Numbered from the stretch's first letter, positions 35,042 to 47,591 are shown. The stretch: 64,000 nucleotides of DNA from Bifidobacterium simiarum (GCF_002802905.1 NZ_PEBK01000001.1:1-64000), one strand, 5' to 3'. Translations and numbers: made by a program. Notes: generated by a model from the letters alone, not told the origin.

Positions 35042-35413
35042 TTGCCTACTATTGAGCAGCTCGTCCGCAAGGGACGTAAGCCGAAGCCGAAGAAGTCGAA
35101 GACTTTGGCTCTGAAGGGCAGCCCGCTGCGTCGCGGCGTGTGCACCCGTGTCTACACCACCACCCCGAAGAAGCCGAACTCGGCTCTGCGTAAGGTCGCC
35201 CGTGTGCGCCTGTCCTCGGGCATTGAAGTCACCGCCTACATTCCGGGCGAAGGCCACAACCTGCAGGAGCACTCCATCGTGCTCGTGCGCGGCGGCCGTG
35301 TGAAGGATCTTCCTGGTGTGCGTTACCACATCGTGCGTGGCGCGCTCGATACCCAGGGTGTCAAGGACCGCAAGCAGGGTCGTTCCCTGTACGGAGCAAA
35401 GAAGGCGAAGTAA
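35042..35413 (+). CDS. rpsL: 30S ribosomal protein S12
   Basis: 123 residues, decoding-centre protein of the small subunit. The start is TTG: TTG-CCT-ACT-ATT gives [13 protein letters not shown], the universal S12 N-terminus, and GGAGA lies 6 nt upstream. No ATG in frame is placed sensibly. [13 protein letters not shown] and the KDLPGVRYH loop have the wild-type Lys residues where streptomycin-resistance changes occur. First gene of the rpsL-rpsG-fusA-tuf string; rpsG follows after 5 nt. Confidence 0.97.
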   Translation: MPTIEQLVRKGRKPKPKKSKTLALKGSPLRRGVCTRVYTTTPKKPNSALRKVARVRLSSGIEVTAYIPGEGHNLQEHSIVLVRGGRVKDLPGVRYHIVRGALDTQGVKDRKQGRSLYGAKKAK

Positions 35414-35418
35414 GAGAA

Positions 35419-35889
35419 ATGTCACGTAAAGGACCCGCTAAGAAGCACCAGCTCCTGCCCGATCCGATCTACGGCTCGACGGTGGTTGCCCAGCTCATCA
35501 ACAAGATTCTGCTCGACGGCAAGAAGTCGATCGCCGAGGACATCGTCTACTCCGCTCTCGACATCGTCAAGGAGAAGACCGACCAGGAGCCCGTTTCCGT
35601 GCTGAAGCGCGCTCTGGACAACATCCGTCCGTCCCTCGAGGTCCGCTCCCGCCGTGTCGGTGGCGCCACCTACCAGGTGCCGGTCGAGGTCAAGCCGAAC
35701 CGCGCCAACACCCTGTCCCTGCGCTGGCTGACCGACTTCTCCCGCGCCCGTCGTGAGAAGACCATGGCCGAGCGTCTGGCCAACGAAATCCTCGATGCCT
35801 CCAACGGCCTCGGCGCTTCTGTCAAGCGTCGCGAGGATACTCATAAGATGGCAGAGGCCAACAAGGCCTTCGCTCATTACCGCTGGTAA
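35419..35889 (+). CDS. rpsG: 30S ribosomal protein S7
   Basis: 156 residues, normal length; initiates assembly of the 30S head. N-terminus [20 protein letters not shown], conserved [21 protein letters not shown] and AHYRW end. GAGAAATG start context; AAGTAAGAG upstream. In other bacteria S7 is the feedback repressor of this operon; the gap upstream of it is very short here (5 nt), so any S7 target would have to overlap rpsL. Confidence 0.97.
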   Translation: MSRKGPAKKHQLLPDPIYGSTVVAQLINKILLDGKKSIAEDIVYSALDIVKEKTDQEPVSVLKRALDNIRPSLEVRSRRVGGATYQVPVEVKPNRANTLSLRWLTDFSRARREKTMAERLANEILDASNGLGASVKRREDTHKMAEANKAFAHYRW

Positions 35890-35920
35890 TTTCGTTCGGA
35901 TAGAGAGTTAAGGAATACCA

Positions 35921-38047
35921 ATGGCACAAGACGTGCTTTCGGACCTGAACAAGGTTCGCAACATCGGCATCATGGCTCACATCGATGCCGGTAAGACCAC
36001 TACGACGGAGCGTATCCTCTACTACACCGGCGTGAACTACAAGATCGGTGAGGTGCACGACGGCGCCGCGACCATGGACTTCATGGCGCAGGAGCAGGAG
36101 CGTGGTATCACCATCCAGTCCGCGGCAACCACCTGCTTCTGGAGCCGTCAGACCCACGACACCAAGGACAAGTTCCAGATCAACATCATCGACACCCCCG
36201 GCCACGTGGACTTCACGGCCGAGGTGGAGCGCTCCCTGCGCGTGCTCGATGGCGCCGTTGCCGTGTTCGACGGCAAGGAAGGTGTGGAGCCCCAGTCCGA
36301 GACCGTGTGGCGTCAGGCCGACAAGTACTCCGTCCCGCGTATCTGCTTCATCAACAAGATGGATAAGCTGGGCGCGAACTTCTACTACTCGGTCGACACC
36401 ATCAAGGACAAGCTGGGTGCCAACCCGCTCGTGATGCAGCTGCCGATCGGCGCCGAGAACGACTTCGCCGGCGTGGTGGACCTGGTCGAGATGAAGGCCT
36501 ACGTCTGGAACGGCACCGAGGGCCTCGGCGCCAAGTACGAGACCACCGATATTCCTGAGGACCTCAAGGACAAGGCCGAGGAGTACCACACCGCCCTGAT
36601 CGAGGCCGTGGCCGAGACCGACGACGCGCTGATGGAGAAGTACTTCGGTGGCGAGGAGCTCACCAAGGACGAGATCCGTGCCGCCGTGCGCAAGCTCACC
36701 ATCAACCGCGAGGCCTTCCCGGTCTTCTGCGGCTCCGCCTTCAAGGACAAGGGTGTGCAGCCGATGCTGGACGCCGTCGTCGATTACCTGCCGTCCCCCG
36801 AGGACGTGCCGGCCATCAAGGGCTTCAAGCCCGGCGACGAGTCCGTCGAGATCGACCGCAAGCCCACCAAGAGCGATCCGTTCTCCGCTCTGGTCTTCAA
36901 GATCTCCACCCACCCGTTCTACGGCAAGCTCGTGTTCGTGCGCGTCTACTCCGGTGAGGTCAAGCAGGGCGATTCCGTGCTCGACTCCACCCGCGAGAAG
37001 AAGGAGCGCATCGGCAAGATCTTCCAGATGCACGCCGACAAGGAGAATCCGATGGATTCCGCCTCCGCCGGTAACATCTACACCTTCGTTGGCCTGAAGA
37101 ATGTCACCACCGGCGACACCCTGTGCGCCCTCGACGCTCCGATCACCCTCGATTCCATGACCTTCCCCGATCCGGTGATCGAGGTGGCCGTGGAGCCGAA
37201 GACCAAGGCCGACCAGGAGAAGATGGGCATCGCCCTCGCCAAGCTCTCCGAAGAGGATCCGACCTTCCAGGTCAAGACCGACGAAGAGTCCGGCCAGACC
37301 CTGATCTCCGGCATGGGCGAGCTCCAGCTCGACATCATCGTCGACCGTATGCGTCGCGAGTTCAAGGTGGAGTGCAACCAGGGCAAGCCGCAGGTGGCCT
37401 ACCGCGAGACCATCCGCAAGGCCGTCATGAACCAGGAATACACCCACAAGAAGCAGACCGGTGGTTCCGGCCAGTTCGCAAAGGTCCTGATGAACTTCGA
37501 GCCGCTCGACACCGAGGCCGGCGAGACCTTCGAGTTCGAGAACACCGTCACCGGCGGCCACATCTCGGGCGAGTTCATCAAGCCGATTGAGGACGGCGTC
37601 AAGGAAGCCATGGAATCCGGCGTGCTCGCCGGCTTCCCGGTCGTGGGCGTCAAGGCCACCGTCACCGACGGTGCCATGCACCCGGTCGATTCCTCCGAAA
37701 TGGCCTTCAAGATCGCCGGCTCCATGGCCTTCAAGGAGGCCGCCCCGAAGGCGAAGCCCGTCATCCTCGAGCCGATCATGGCCGTCGAGGTCCGTACTCC
37801 TGAGGAGTACATGGGCGACGTCATCGGCGATCTGAACCAGCGTCGTGGCAACATCCAGTCCATGACCGACGCCACCGGCGTCAAGGTCATCGACGCCAAG
37901 GTGCCGCTGAGCGAAATGTTCGGCTACATCGGCGACCTGCGTTCCAAGACCCAGGGCCGCGCCATGTTCACCATGCAGATGGATTCCTACGCCGAGGTGC
38001 CGAAGAGCGTCTCCGACGAGATCATCAAGGCCCAGCGCGGCGAGTGA
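35921..38047 (+). CDS. fusA: Elongation factor G
   Basis: Translocation GTPase. 708 residues. G1 AHIDAGKTT, switch region [13 protein letters not shown]3 DTPGHVDF, G4 INKMDK, then the domain IV and V hallmarks [17 protein letters not shown] and YAEVP near the C-terminus. AAGGAAT lies before the ATG; 31 nt after rpsG. A strong GC hairpin at 38058-38102 follows the stop. Confidence 0.97.
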   Translation: MAQDVLSDLNKVRNIGIMAHIDAGKTTTTERILYYTGVNYKIGEVHDGAATMDFMAQEQERGITIQSAATTCFWSRQTHDTKDKFQINIIDTPGHVDFTAEVERSLRVLDGAVAVFDGKEGVEPQSETVWRQADKYSVPRICFINKMDKLGANFYYSVDTIKDKLGANPLVMQLPIGAENDFAGVVDLVEMKAYVWNGTEGLGAKYETTDIPEDLKDKAEEYHTALIEAVAETDDALMEKYFGGEELTKDEIRAAVRKLTINREAFPVFCGSAFKDKGVQPMLDAVVDYLPSPEDVPAIKGFKPGDESVEIDRKPTKSDPFSALVFKISTHPFYGKLVFVRVYSGEVKQGDSVLDSTREKKERIGKIFQMHADKENPMDSASAGNIYTFVGLKNVTTGDTLCALDAPITLDSMTFPDPVIEVAVEPKTKADQEKMGIALAKLSEEDPTFQVKTDEESGQTLISGMGELQLDIIVDRMRREFKVECNQGKPQVAYRETIRKAVMNQEYTHKKQTGGSGQFAKVLMNFEPLDTEAGETFEFENTVTGGHISGEFIKPIEDGVKEAMESGVLAGFPVVGVKATVTDGAMHPVDSSEMAFKIAGSMAFKEAAPKAKPVILEPIMAVEVRTPEEYMGDVIGDLNQRRGNIQSMTDATGVKVIDAKVPLSEMFGYIGDLRSKTQGRAMFTMQMDSYAEVPKSVSDEIIKAQRGE

Positions 38048-38057
38048 GCCACGCTTT

Positions 38058-38102
38058 GATCCGTGCGCGGCCGTCGGTTTCGGCCGGCGCCGCGCACGGA
38101 TC
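38058..38102 (+). terminator. Long GC hairpin after fusA
   Basis: GATCCGTGCGCGG (38058-38070) pairs exactly with 38090-38102; further GGCCG/CGGCC inside. No T-run, so it may only attenuate read-through to tuf. Confidence 0.5.
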
Positions 38103-38179
38103 CGCCACCAAGCGGGTGTCGTGTCTGCCTCGGACACTATGATTTCAGGTGTTCGCTGGCGATGGGGCACGCGCGGAAG

Positions 38180-38208
38180 TGGCGAATATCCCCAATACCC
38201 AGTAAAAT
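38180..38208 (+). promoter_or_regulatory. Putative tuf promoter
   Basis: TAAAAT at 38203-38208 is a good -10 box. The best -35 at 17-bp spacing is the weak TGGCGA. The leader would be about 57 nt to the ATG at 38273. Confidence 0.4.
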
Positions 38209-38272
38209 GTAGCGAGTGTCTTGTGCGTGGTTCGCACAGGCAAACTACGAGACGTCCAGGAGGACAAAACAC

Positions 38273-39472
<1,200 letters not shown>

Positions 39473-39520
39473 TTTCATTAGCCCCGAGATCAAGGCGCTT
39501 GAACTAGCGACTTAACAAAA

Positions 39521-39549
39521 GCCCCGAGCCATCAGGCTCGGGGCTTTTT
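39521..39549 (+). terminator. Rho-independent terminator of tuf
   Basis: GCCCCGAGCC-ATCA-GGCTCGGGGC followed by TTTTT, preceded by AAAA: a textbook terminator, possibly bidirectional. Confidence 0.92.
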
Positions 39550-39554
39550 CATAT

Positions 39555-39718
39555 CCACCCCATCCTTCGCCGGCGGGAGCCCGTACTTTGCCCCCGCTGG
39601 ACGAACGATCGGTGATCATTCGTAGCAGTGCGCCTGAAGGCGCACGTCGCACAAGATGTCGTGACTATAATCTTGCCCCCGCCGGCGGGGGCTGTCAGCG
39701 GAGCTGACTGGGGGTGGT
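39555..39718. repeat. Element A, copy 3
   Basis: Right terminus GACTGGGGGTGG with GTCAGCGGAGCTGAC and CCCCCGCCGGCGGGGGC. The core 39599-39665 has ACGAACGATC/GATCATTCGT and GTGCGCC/GGCGCAC with linker TTCGTAGCAGT and tail GTCGCACAAGATGTCG. Stem sequences differ from copy 1 but still pair. Confidence 0.75.
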
Positions 39719-39809
39719 CAAACGACGCTTGCTCAAGCAACGAAGCCTCTGATACGCTCAAAGGGATGATGGTGAGACTGCGGATGTCCATGCTCAGAAA
39801 GGCATCGTT

Positions 39810-40175
39810 ATGCTTCCTTACAACAAGGCCAACGTTCTTCTTGCCAGACAACTTCGTGCTCAAGCCACGCCGTGGGAGCGCAGGCTATGGCGGCATTTCC
39901 TCCAGTCCCATCATGTTCGTTGGCAACGGCAAAAACCCATTCTTGATTACATCGTTGATTTTTATTGTGACAAAGCGAAGCTCATTGTCGAGCTTGATGG
40001 CGGCGGCCATTATACGAAGGAGCAACGGGTTGCGGATGAACGTCGTACCCGGGATCTTCAACGACTCGGCCTGACCGTGCTTCGCTATGCGAATTCGGAT
40101 GTCGATGTCCATTTCGAGGCCGTGTGCGCAAGCATCGAGGCTGAGGTCAAACGACGGCTAGGCCGTAGCAATTGA
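39810..40175 (+). CDS. DUF559 domain protein (Vsr-like endonuclease fold)
   Basis: 121 residues; ATG with AAAGG 8 nt upstream. The whole length is the DUF559 domain: NKANVLLARQLRAQATPWERRLWRHFL, YIVDFYCDKAKLIVELDGGGHYTKEQ, RVADERRTRDLQRLGLTVLRY. The Asp...Glu-x-Asp-Gly pattern matches Vsr/restriction-like nucleases. Such single-domain genes are common and scattered in bacterial genomes, and their function is unknown. It sits alone between element A copies 3 and 4 and is visibly less GC-rich than the operons around it, which suggests a mobile or accessory gene. Confidence 0.82.
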   Translation: MLPYNKANVLLARQLRAQATPWERRLWRHFLQSHHVRWQRQKPILDYIVDFYCDKAKLIVELDGGGHYTKEQRVADERRTRDLQRLGLTVLRYANSDVDVHFEAVCASIEAEVKRRLGRSN

Positions 40176-40187
40176 TGTGTCGTTCAA

Positions 40188-40290
40188 CCACCCTCAGTCC
40201 GCCTAATCGGCGTCCAGCTCCCGCCAGCGGGAGCGTCATAAATTGGGCCCCCGCCGGCGGGGGCTGTCAGCGGAGCTGACTGGGGGTGGT
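40188..40290. repeat. Element A, copy 4
   Basis: CCACCCTCAGTC ... GACTGGGGGTGG termini; stems GCTCCCGCCAGCGGGAGC and GCCCCCGCCGGCGGGGGC; no inner module. Starts 13 bp after the DUF559 stop. Confidence 0.7.
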
Positions 40291-40335
40291 TGAACGTGGC
40301 TTGTACGGATAGTTATGCGGTGTTGTGTCGTTTGA

Positions 40336-40562
40336 CCACCCTCAGTCCGCCTAATCGGCGTCCAGCTCCCGACGTTTTGTGCGACGTACGCCCGTAGGGG
40401 CGTACTGCCACGAACAGTCCACTGGACTGTTCGTCCAGCGGGAGCATGTGTTGCACTCGTCGACATCTGATCGCCGTCCAGCTCCCGACGCTTTGTGCGA
40501 CGTACGCCCGTAGGGGCGTACTGCTACGAACAGTCCACCGGACTGTTCGTCCGGCGGGAGCC
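40336..40562. repeat. Element A, copy 5 with two tandem inner modules
   Basis: Opens with CCACCCTCAGTC. Modules at 40371-40436 and 40487-40552 are on the opposite strand relative to copy 1 and differ by paired or neutral changes (GTCCACTGGAC versus GTCCACCGGAC in the loop region). Each is enclosed by GCTCCCG/CGGGAGC. Confidence 0.7.
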
Positions 40563-40631
40563 TATACTGTGCTCGCCGCAGTGGGGCGAAAATCATCGAG
40601 AAGCGCCGGGGCTCGCGCTGTAGGGACGGTA

Positions 40632-40640
40632 TGGCATAAT
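40632..40640 (+). promoter_or_regulatory. Extended -10 promoter of efp
   Basis: TGGCATAAT: a TG motif one base before CATAAT, so a good -35 is not needed and none is seen. Start would be about 50 nt before the efp GTG. Confidence 0.45.
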
Positions 40641-40695
40641 ATACAAGGCTAATTTTGAGCTTCGCCGAATTGAAATCATGAAAAGGTGAGTAAAC

Positions 40696-41259
40696 GTGGC
40701 ACAGACTACCAATGACATCAAGAACGGTTCCGTCCTGAACCTCGACGGCCAGCTGTGGACCGTGATCAAGTTCCAGCACGTCAAGCCGGGCAAGGGCCCC
40801 GCCTTCGTGCGCACCACCATCAAGAACGTCCTGTCGGGCAAGATCGTCGACAAGACCTTCAACGCCGGCATGAAGATGGAGTTCGAGACCGTCGACAACC
40901 GCACCCTGCAGTACTCCTACGAGGACGGCGACAACTTCGTGTTCATGGACATGACCACCTACGACCAGATCTACATCCCGAAGTCCCTGGTCGGCGATGA
41001 CGCCAAGTTCCTGCTCGAAGGCACCGACTGCATCGTCTCCTTCCACGACGGCACTCCGCTGTCCGTCGAGCTGCCCGCCTCCGTGATCCTGACGATCACC
41101 CACACCGAGCCCGGCCTGCAGGGCAACCGCTCCAACGCCGGCACCAAGCCCGCCACCGTGGAGACCGGCGCCGAGATCCAGGTCCCGCTGTTCATCAACG
41201 AGGGCGAGAAGGTCAAGGTCGACACCCGCGACGGCTCCTACCTCGGCCGCGAGAACTGA
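40696..41259 (+). CDS. efp: Elongation factor P
   Basis: Rescues ribosomes stalled at polyproline. 187 residues; starts with GTG (AAAAGGTGAG upstream). The loop at the P-site tRNA is [11 protein letters not shown], i.e. Lys32 in PGKGPAF. Actinobacterial EF-P of this loop type is reported to work with unmodified lysine, consistent with no modification gene nearby. Three beta-barrel domains by length. nusB follows after 28 nt, and the order efp-nusB-carA is typical of actinobacteria. Confidence 0.96.
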   Translation: MAQTTNDIKNGSVLNLDGQLWTVIKFQHVKPGKGPAFVRTTIKNVLSGKIVDKTFNAGMKMEFETVDNRTLQYSYEDGDNFVFMDMTTYDQIYIPKSLVGDDAKFLLEGTDCIVSFHDGTPLSVELPASVILTITHTEPGLQGNRSNAGTKPATVETGAEIQVPLFINEGEKVKVDTRDGSYLGREN

Positions 41260-41287
41260 GAACCGAGAGAGGCGCGAAACCTTCACT

Positions 41288-41848
41288 ATGGCACGATCCA
41301 CCGCCCGCAAGAGGGCTCTGAATACGCTGTATGAAGCCGACGAGAAGGGACAGGACATCCTGTCCCTTCTTGCTGAGCGAATCGACCACCCCGGTGCGCA
41401 GACCCCGCTGCCCGACTACGCCATCGACATCGTCCGCGGCGTGGCCGAGCATCGCAAGCACATCGATCGCATGATCGCCGAAAGCTCCACCAGCTGGGCC
41501 GTTTCCCGCATGCCGGTGGTCGATCGCAATATCATGCGCATCGCCGTGTGGGAGATCGTCTACAACGACGAGATCCCCACCCCGGTGGCCATCGACGAGG
41601 CGCTGGCACAGGCAAAGACGTTGTGCGACGCCGAATCCCCGAGCTTCATCCACGGTCTGCTGACCGGTGTGGCCGAAAAGAACGAGGCCCGTCTGGCAGC
41701 CGACGCCGAATTTGCCGCATCCAAGGAATCCGAACAGGCCGAGGAATCTGAACATTCCGAGGAATCCGAGACCGCCGACGAGCAGTCCGGAGCCGATTCG
41801 GAAAACACCGCGGACGGCACTGAAAACACTGAACAAGCCAACAATTAA
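41288..41848 (+). CDS. nusB: Transcription antitermination factor NusB
   Basis: RNA-binding component of rRNA antitermination complexes. 186 residues. The folded part (about 1-135) starts ARSTARKRALNTLYEADEKG and includes WAVSRMPVVDRNIMRIAVWEI and IPTPVAIDEALAQAKTLCDAESPSFIHGLL. The last 45 residues are a Glu/Ser-rich acidic tail with repeated EESEHSEESE, longer than in most NusB. AGAGAGG lies 13 nt before the ATG. Confidence 0.93.
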   Translation: MARSTARKRALNTLYEADEKGQDILSLLAERIDHPGAQTPLPDYAIDIVRGVAEHRKHIDRMIAESSTSWAVSRMPVVDRNIMRIAVWEIVYNDEIPTPVAIDEALAQAKTLCDAESPSFIHGLLTGVAEKNEARLAADAEFAASKESEQAEESEHSEESETADEQSGADSENTADGTENTEQANN

Positions 41849-41916
41849 TCGTGATCTGTTATCCAAGCCGGTAGGTATGGTGACAGAAAGAATGATCCGC
41901 TGCTAAGGGGGATTGA

Positions 41917-43152
41917 GTGAGCCTGAACGAGTCCGAGTCCACTGAGGTGGGCAGCTATTCCGTCAATGATGCAGTTCTCGTGTTGGAGGACGGTCAGGTT
42001 TATATTGGTGAGCCGTACGGCTCCGTGGGCGAGACATTCGGAGAGATCGTGTTCGCCACCGGTATGACCGGATATCAGGAGACGCTGACCGACCCGAGCT
42101 ACGATCGGCAGATCGTCGTTCAGACCTTCCCGCACATCGGCGATACCGGTGTGAACCGTGAGGATCCCGAGTCCTCCCGTATCTGGGTGGCCGGATACGT
42201 GGTTCGCGATCCCAGCCCCGTGGTGAGCAACTGGCGCGCCACCGGCAGCCTGGACGACGAGCTCGAAGGCCAGTCCATCGTCGGCATCTGCGACATCGAC
42301 ACCCGCAAGCTGGTGCGCCACCTGCGTTCCGCGGGCGTGATGCGCGCTGGCATCTTCTCCGGCGACGCCCTGACCCATGACGACGGTTCCCTGGTGAGCG
42401 TGGGCGAACTGCTCGCCAAGGTCCAGGACAGCCCGAAGATGAGCGGCGCCAACCTCGGTCCCGAGGTGAGCACCAAGGAGACCTACGTCGTCGAGCCGTG
42501 CGGTGAATTCGAGGGCAAGGATCCGATCGCCACCGTCGTGGCCGTGGATCTGGGCATCAAGGCCATGACCCCGCACCGTCTCGCCGAGCGCGGCTGCCGC
42601 GTGTACGTGGTGCCGATGACGATCTCCTTCGAGGAGATCGAGAAGATCAACCCCACCGGCGTGTTCTTCTCCAACGGTCCGGGCGACCCGGGCACCGCCG
42701 ACGACACCGTGGCGCTGCTGCGTCGCGTGCTCGACGCCGGCTTCCCGTTCTTCGGCATCTGCTTCGGCAACCAGATCCTCGGCCGTGCGCTCGGCTTCGG
42801 CACCTACAAGCTGAAGTTCGGCCACCGCGGCATCAACCAGCCGGTCAAGGACCTGACCACCGGCAAGGTGGAGGTCACCGCGCACAACCACGGCTTCGCC
42901 GTGGACGCGCCCATCGGCCAGACCATCGAAACCCCGTACGACAACGGTCACTACGGCAAGGCCCGCGTCAGCCACGTCGATCTCAACGACGACGTGGTCG
43001 AAGGCCTCGAATGCCTCGACATCCCGGCCTTCTCCGTGCAGTACCATCCGGAGGCCGCGGCCGGTCCGCACGACGCCTCCTACCTGTTCGACCGTTTCGT
43101 CAACCTCATGCTCAACCACAAGGATTCCAAGGAAGGTAGTGTCAATGCCTAA
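41917..43152 (+). CDS. carA: Carbamoyl-phosphate synthase small (glutaminase) subunit
   Basis: Releases ammonia from glutamine for the large subunit. 411 residues; GTG start with AAGGGGG 5 nt upstream. The N-terminal domain has [25 protein letters not shown]. The C-terminal class I amidotransferase domain has [10 protein letters not shown], catalytic Cys282 in FFGICFGNQ, and His/Glu in [12 protein letters not shown]. It overlaps carB by 8 nt. No pyrimidine attenuator or PyrR site is obvious in the 68 nt upstream. Confidence 0.96.
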   Translation: MSLNESESTEVGSYSVNDAVLVLEDGQVYIGEPYGSVGETFGEIVFATGMTGYQETLTDPSYDRQIVVQTFPHIGDTGVNREDPESSRIWVAGYVVRDPSPVVSNWRATGSLDDELEGQSIVGICDIDTRKLVRHLRSAGVMRAGIFSGDALTHDDGSLVSVGELLAKVQDSPKMSGANLGPEVSTKETYVVEPCGEFEGKDPIATVVAVDLGIKAMTPHRLAERGCRVYVVPMTISFEEIEKINPTGVFFSNGPGDPGTADDTVALLRRVLDAGFPFFGICFGNQILGRALGFGTYKLKFGHRGINQPVKDLTTGKVEVTAHNHGFAVDAPIGQTIETPYDNGHYGKARVSHVDLNDDVVEGLECLDIPAFSVQYHPEAAAGPHDASYLFDRFVNLMLNHKDSKEGSVNA

Positions 43153-46100
43153 GCGCACCGATATTCACTCCGTTATGGTCATCGGTTCCGGCCCGATCGT
43201 CATCGGCCAGGCCGCGGAGTTCGATTATTCCGGAACGCAGGCATGCCGAGTGCTTCGCGAAGAGGGAATCCGAGTCATCCTCGTCAACTCCAACCCGGCC
43301 ACGATCATGACCGACCCGGAGATGGCCGACGCCACGTACATCGAGCCGATCTCCGTGCCGATCCTTGAGAAGATCATCGCCAAGGAGCGTCCCGACGCCC
43401 TGCTGCCGACGCTGGGTGGCCAGACCGCGCTGAACGCGGCCATGGCGCTGGGCGAGGCCGGCGTGCTCAAGAAGTACAACGTCGAGCTGATCGGCGCCTC
43501 CCTTGAGGCCATCGACCGCGGCGAGGACCGCGAGCTGTTCAAGAAGGTCGTGGACGAGGCCGGCGCCGAATCCGCCCGATCCTTCATCGCCCACTCCATG
43601 GAGGAAGTGGACAAGATCGTCGAGGAGATCGGCTATCCGCTGGTCGTGCGCCCGAGCTTCACCATGGGCGGCCTCGGCTCCGGCATCGCGCACAACGAGG
43701 AGGAGCTGCACCGCATCGCCGGCGCCGGCCTGCACTACTCGCCGACCGACGAGGTGCTGCTCGAGGAGGGCATCGAGGGCTGGAAGGAATTCGAGCTCGA
43801 GCTCATGCGCGACCGCAACGACAACGTCGTGGTCGTCTGCCCGATCGAGAACGTGGACCCCGTGGGCGTGCACACCGGTGACTCGATCACCGTGGCCCCC
43901 TGCTTCACGCTGACCGACCGCGAGTACCAGAAGCTGCGTGACATCGGCATCGCCATCATCCGCGGCGTGGGCGTCGACACCGGCGGCTGCAACATCCAGT
44001 TCGCCGTGCACCCCGAGACCGGCCGTATCATCGTCATCGAGATGAACCCGCGAGTCTCCCGTTCCTCCGCCTTGGCCTCCAAGGCCACCGGCTTCCCGAT
44101 CGCCAAGATCGCCACGAAGCTGGCCCTCGGCTACACGCTGGACGAGATCCGCAACGACATCACCCAGTCCACGCCGGCCAGCTTCGAGCCGACCATCGAC
44201 TACGTGGTCACCAAGGTGCCGCGCTTCGCGTTCGAGAAGTTCCCGGGCGCCGACCACCGTCTGACCACCTCCATGAAGTCCGTCGGCGAGGCCATGGCCC
44301 TTGGCGGCAACTTCCAGGAGTCGCTGGGCAAGGCCATGCGCTCCATCGACAAGCGTCACATGGGATTCAGCTGGGACGGCGAGAAGCCCGACGCCGATGA
44401 GGTGGCCGATCTGCTCGAGCAGATCAAGGTGCCCACCGAGCATCGCTACCAGCAGATCCAGCGCGCCATCTGGGGCGGCGCCACCGCCGAGCAGATCTTC
44501 AACGCCACGAAGATCGACCCGTGGTTCATCGAGCAGCTGCTGCTGATCGACAAGACCGCGCTTGAGGTGAAGGCCGCCAAGACGCTCACCCCGAAGCTGC
44601 TGAAGAAGGCCAAGAAGGCCGGCCTGTCCGACGTGCAGATCGCGCATCTGCGCGGACTGGGCGACGAGGGTGAGAACACGATCCGCGAGCTTCGCTGGAC
44701 CTACGGCCTGCGCCCGGTGTACAAGACCGTCGACACCTGCGCCGCCGAGTTCGACGCCGTCACGCCCTACTACTACAGCTGCTACGCCGACGAGTCCGAG
44801 CTGCGCCCGCGTGAGCGCGAGGCCGTGATCATCCTCGGTTCCGGCCCGAACCGCATCGGTCAGGGCATCGAGTTCGACTACACCTGCGTGCACGCCGTGC
44901 AGGAGCTCGGCAAGGATTACGACACCATCATGGTGAACTGCAATCCCGAGACCGTCTCCACCGATTACGACATGTCGGATCGCCTGTACTTCGAGCCGCT
45001 GACGTTCGAGGACGTGCTGGAGATCTACGAGGCCGAGAAGGAGATGGGCCCGGTCAAGGGCGTCATCGTCCAGCTCGGCGGCCAGACCCCGCTGTCGCTC
45101 GCCGCCCGTCTGAAGGCCGCCGGCGTGCCGATTCTCGGCACCACCCCGGAGGCCATCGATCTGGCCGAGAACCGCGAGCTGTTCGGCGAGGTGCTGCGCA
45201 AGGAGAAGCTCAACGCCCCGCGCTACGGCACCGCGCTGTCGCTGGAGGAGGCCCAGGAGGCCGCCCACCGCATCGGCTACCCGGTGCTGGTGCGTCCGAG
45301 CTACGTGCTCGGCGGCCGCGGCATGGAGATCGTGTACGACGACGCCCAGCTTGAGAAGTACGTGGGCCGTGCCCTCGACGAGGCCAAGGCCGACATGGTC
45401 GTCTCCGGACGTCTGCCTTCCCCGCTGCTGATCGACAAGTTCCTGTCCGACGCCATCGAGATCGACGTCGACGCCCTGTTCGACGGCGAGGAGCTGTACA
45501 TCGGCGGCATCATGGAGCATGTGGAGGAAGCCGGCGTGCATTCCGGCGACGCCGCCTGCACCCTGCCCCCGAGCACCCTCTCGGACGACCAGATCCGCCG
45601 CCTGCGCGAGGCCACGCTGGCCATCGCCAAGGGCTGCGACGTGCGAGGCCTGATCAACGTGCAGTACGCGTTCATGTCGAACACGCTGTACGTGATCGAA
45701 GCCAACCCGCGCGCCTCCCGTACCGTGCCGTTCGCCTCCAAGGCCACCGGCACCCCGCTGGCCAAGGCCGCCGCCCGCATCATGGCGGGGGAGACCATCG
45801 CCGACCAGCGCGCCAACGGCCTGCTGCTGCCCCACGGCGACGGCGGTGACGTGCGTCGCGGCCAGCCGGTCGCCGTCAAGGAGTCCGTGCTGCCGTTCAA
45901 GCGCTTCCGCACCCCGGTGGGCAAGACCGTCGACATCCTGCTCGGACCGGAAATGCGCTCCACCGGCGAGGTCATGGGCTTCGACCGTGACTTCCCGCAC
46001 GCCTTCGCCAAGAGCCAGCTCGCCGCCTACGAAGGCGGTCTGCCGACCAGCGGTAACGTCTTCATCTCCGTCAACGACACCGACAAGCGCCAGCTGCCCC

Positions 46101-46528
46101 TGATGGCCGTGCGCCTCGAAGAGCTCGGATTCAAGATCTGGGCCACCGAAGGCACCGCCTCCGTGCTGCGCCGCTACGGCATCGAATCCACCGTGGTGGA
46201 CAAGATCACCGGACGCGTCGATCTCGATGACTCCCAGGCCGAAGTGCGCCATGCCGAAGGAAGCATCGGCAAGAACGTCGTTCAGCTCATCGAAGAGGGC
46301 AAGATCGACATGGTGCTCAATACGCCGAATTCTCGTGGCTCCCGTTCGGACGGATACTCCATCCGCGCGGCCGCCATTGCGGCCGATCTGCCGCAGTTCA
46401 CCACGATGACCGAGTTCTCCGCGGTGCTGCTGGCCATTGAAGCCGTCAAGAAGCAGGACTATCAGATTCTGAGCATTCAGGAACATGCTCAGCAGCTGTT
46501 TGAACTGGAAGGGCGTGAATTGCGATGA
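43145..46528 (+). CDS. carB: Carbamoyl-phosphate synthase large subunit
   Basis: Makes carbamoyl phosphate for pyrimidines and arginine. 1127 residues from the ATG at 43145 (AAGGAAGG upstream). Two homologous ATP-grasp halves start [21 protein letters not shown] and [20 protein letters not shown]; both carry PLVVRPS or PVLVRPS and [18 protein letters not shown] or [19 protein letters not shown]-terminal allosteric MGS-like domain with [19 protein letters not shown]. Overlaps the next gene by 4 nt (ATGA). Confidence 0.97.
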   Translation: MPKRTDIHSVMVIGSGPIVIGQAAEFDYSGTQACRVLREEGIRVILVNSNPATIMTDPEMADATYIEPISVPILEKIIAKERPDALLPTLGGQTALNAAMALGEAGVLKKYNVELIGASLEAIDRGEDRELFKKVVDEAGAESARSFIAHSMEEVDKIVEEIGYPLVVRPSFTMGGLGSGIAHNEEELHRIAGAGLHYSPTDEVLLEEGIEGWKEFELELMRDRNDNVVVVCPIENVDPVGVHTGDSITVAPCFTLTDREYQKLRDIGIAIIRGVGVDTGGCNIQFAVHPETGRIIVIEMNPRVSRSSALASKATGFPIAKIATKLALGYTLDEIRNDITQSTPASFEPTIDYVVTKVPRFAFEKFPGADHRLTTSMKSVGEAMALGGNFQESLGKAMRSIDKRHMGFSWDGEKPDADEVADLLEQIKVPTEHRYQQIQRAIWGGATAEQIFNATKIDPWFIEQLLLIDKTALEVKAAKTLTPKLLKKAKKAGLSDVQIAHLRGLGDEGENTIRELRWTYGLRPVYKTVDTCAAEFDAVTPYYYSCYADESELRPREREAVIILGSGPNRIGQGIEFDYTCVHAVQELGKDYDTIMVNCNPETVSTDYDMSDRLYFEPLTFEDVLEIYEAEKEMGPVKGVIVQLGGQTPLSLAARLKAAGVPILGTTPEAIDLAENRELFGEVLRKEKLNAPRYGTALSLEEAQEAAHRIGYPVLVRPSYVLGGRGMEIVYDDAQLEKYVGRALDEAKADMVVSGRLPSPLLIDKFLSDAIEIDVDALFDGEELYIGGIMEHVEEAGVHSGDAACTLPPSTLSDDQIRRLREATLAIAKGCDVRGLINVQYAFMSNTLYVIEANPRASRTVPFASKATGTPLAKAAARIMAGETIADQRANGLLLPHGDGGDVRRGQPVAVKESVLPFKRFRTPVGKTVDILLGPEMRSTGEVMGFDRDFPHAFAKSQLAAYEGGLPTSGNVFISVNDTDKRQLPLMAVRLEELGFKIWATEGTASVLRRYGIESTVVDKITGRVDLDDSQAEVRHAEGSIGKNVVQLIEEGKIDMVLNTPNSRGSRSDGYSIRAAAIAADLPQFTTMTEFSAVLLAIEAVKKQDYQILSIQEHAQQLFELEGRELR

Positions 46529-47535
46529 ACACCAGCACAGAGGCTCAGACCAACAACATCCAACGATCTGAATTCGGTAAACGACTCAAGGCATCAATGG
46601 ATCAGTATGGGCCTCTGTGCGTAGGCATCGACCCCCATCGCAAGATCCTCGCCAACTGGGGCTACAACGTCGACGCCCAGGGCGCCGAACTGTTCGCCAT
46701 GCGCATGCTGCAGGCCGCACAGGGCCGGGCGGCTGCGGTCAAGTTCCAGATGCCCATGTTCGAGCGCTACGGATCCAAGGGATTCGCGGCGCTCGAGCGG
46801 GCGCTGTACGCCGCCCGTCAGATGGGCGTCATCACCATCGTCGACTGCCTGCGAGGCGGCCTGCCCACCACGGTCTCCGCTCTCGCCGACGCATATCTCA
46901 AGCCGGATTCGCCGATGCTGGCCGACGCCATCACCCTGCTGCCGTACTACGGCTTCCGTTCGCTGACCAATCTGGTCGGCGAGGCCTTGGAGAACGGCCG
47001 CGGCGTATTCATCGCCTCCGTCACCTCCAACACCGAAGGCATCTCCCTGCAGTCCGCCATCCGACAACGCGGCGACTTCCCCGGCCAGACCGTGGCCTAC
47101 GGCATCGCCCACGCCGCCCAGAACTTCAACGAAGGCGTCGACGGCATGGGATCCGTCGGTCTGATCATCGGCGCCACCATCGGCCAGTGGATGAAGACCA
47201 GCGGCGTCGACCCCTCCGTGTTCACCGGACCGATCCTCTCCCCGGGATACGGCTGGCAGGGTGCCGAATCCAAGGATCTGCAAACCGTGTTCAAGGGCAC
47301 GCGCGGCAACGTGCTGGTCACCGTCTCCCGATCCATCTCCACCAAGGGACCGCAGATCGCCGATCTGTCCGCCGCCACCGAGGAGATTGCCTTCGACGTG
47401 CGCGAGGCGCTTACCCACGCGATGGACGAGAACGACCGGGAGAACGCGGCGAAGTACGTGCCCGACACCAGCGGCCTCGACCCGGCCCTGTCCGCCGCGA
47501 ATCTGGCCGACGGCCGTCCCCACATGAACATCTGA
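46525..47535 (+). CDS. Orotidine 5'-phosphate decarboxylase-like protein with degenerate active site
   Basis: 336 residues, clearly of the actinobacterial PyrF2 type: [43 protein letters not shown] and VTVSRSI keep the substrate- and phosphate-binding frame. The catalytic segment, DAKRGDI in the family, reads DCLRGGL: the first Asp remains, the proton-donating Lys is Leu, and the second Asp is Gly. By family knowledge this should abolish or cripple decarboxylation. It is co-translated with carB (ATGA overlap) and followed by gmk, so it is kept in a nucleotide operon. It may be a regulatory pseudoenzyme or a changed enzyme; a functional pyrF would have to be elsewhere. I withhold the symbol pyrF. 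Confidence 0.85.
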   Translation: MNTSTEAQTNNIQRSEFGKRLKASMDQYGPLCVGIDPHRKILANWGYNVDAQGAELFAMRMLQAAQGRAAAVKFQMPMFERYGSKGFAALERALYAARQMGVITIVDCLRGGLPTTVSALADAYLKPDSPMLADAITLLPYYGFRSLTNLVGEALENGRGVFIASVTSNTEGISLQSAIRQRGDFPGQTVAYGIAHAAQNFNEGVDGMGSVGLIIGATIGQWMKTSGVDPSVFTGPILSPGYGWQGAESKDLQTVFKGTRGNVLVTVSRSISTKGPQIADLSAATEEIAFDVREALTHAMDENDRENAAKYVPDTSGLDPALSAANLADGRPHMNI

Positions 47536-47591
47536 CACCATATCGACTCCGCAACCGAAGAGTCCGTACCCGACATAAGAGGTTTCCGCCC

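Noticed and set aside
43142-46486. 1114-codon minus-strand frame opposite carB
   Set aside because: Same codon-bias artefact; CarB motifs are intact on the plus strand.
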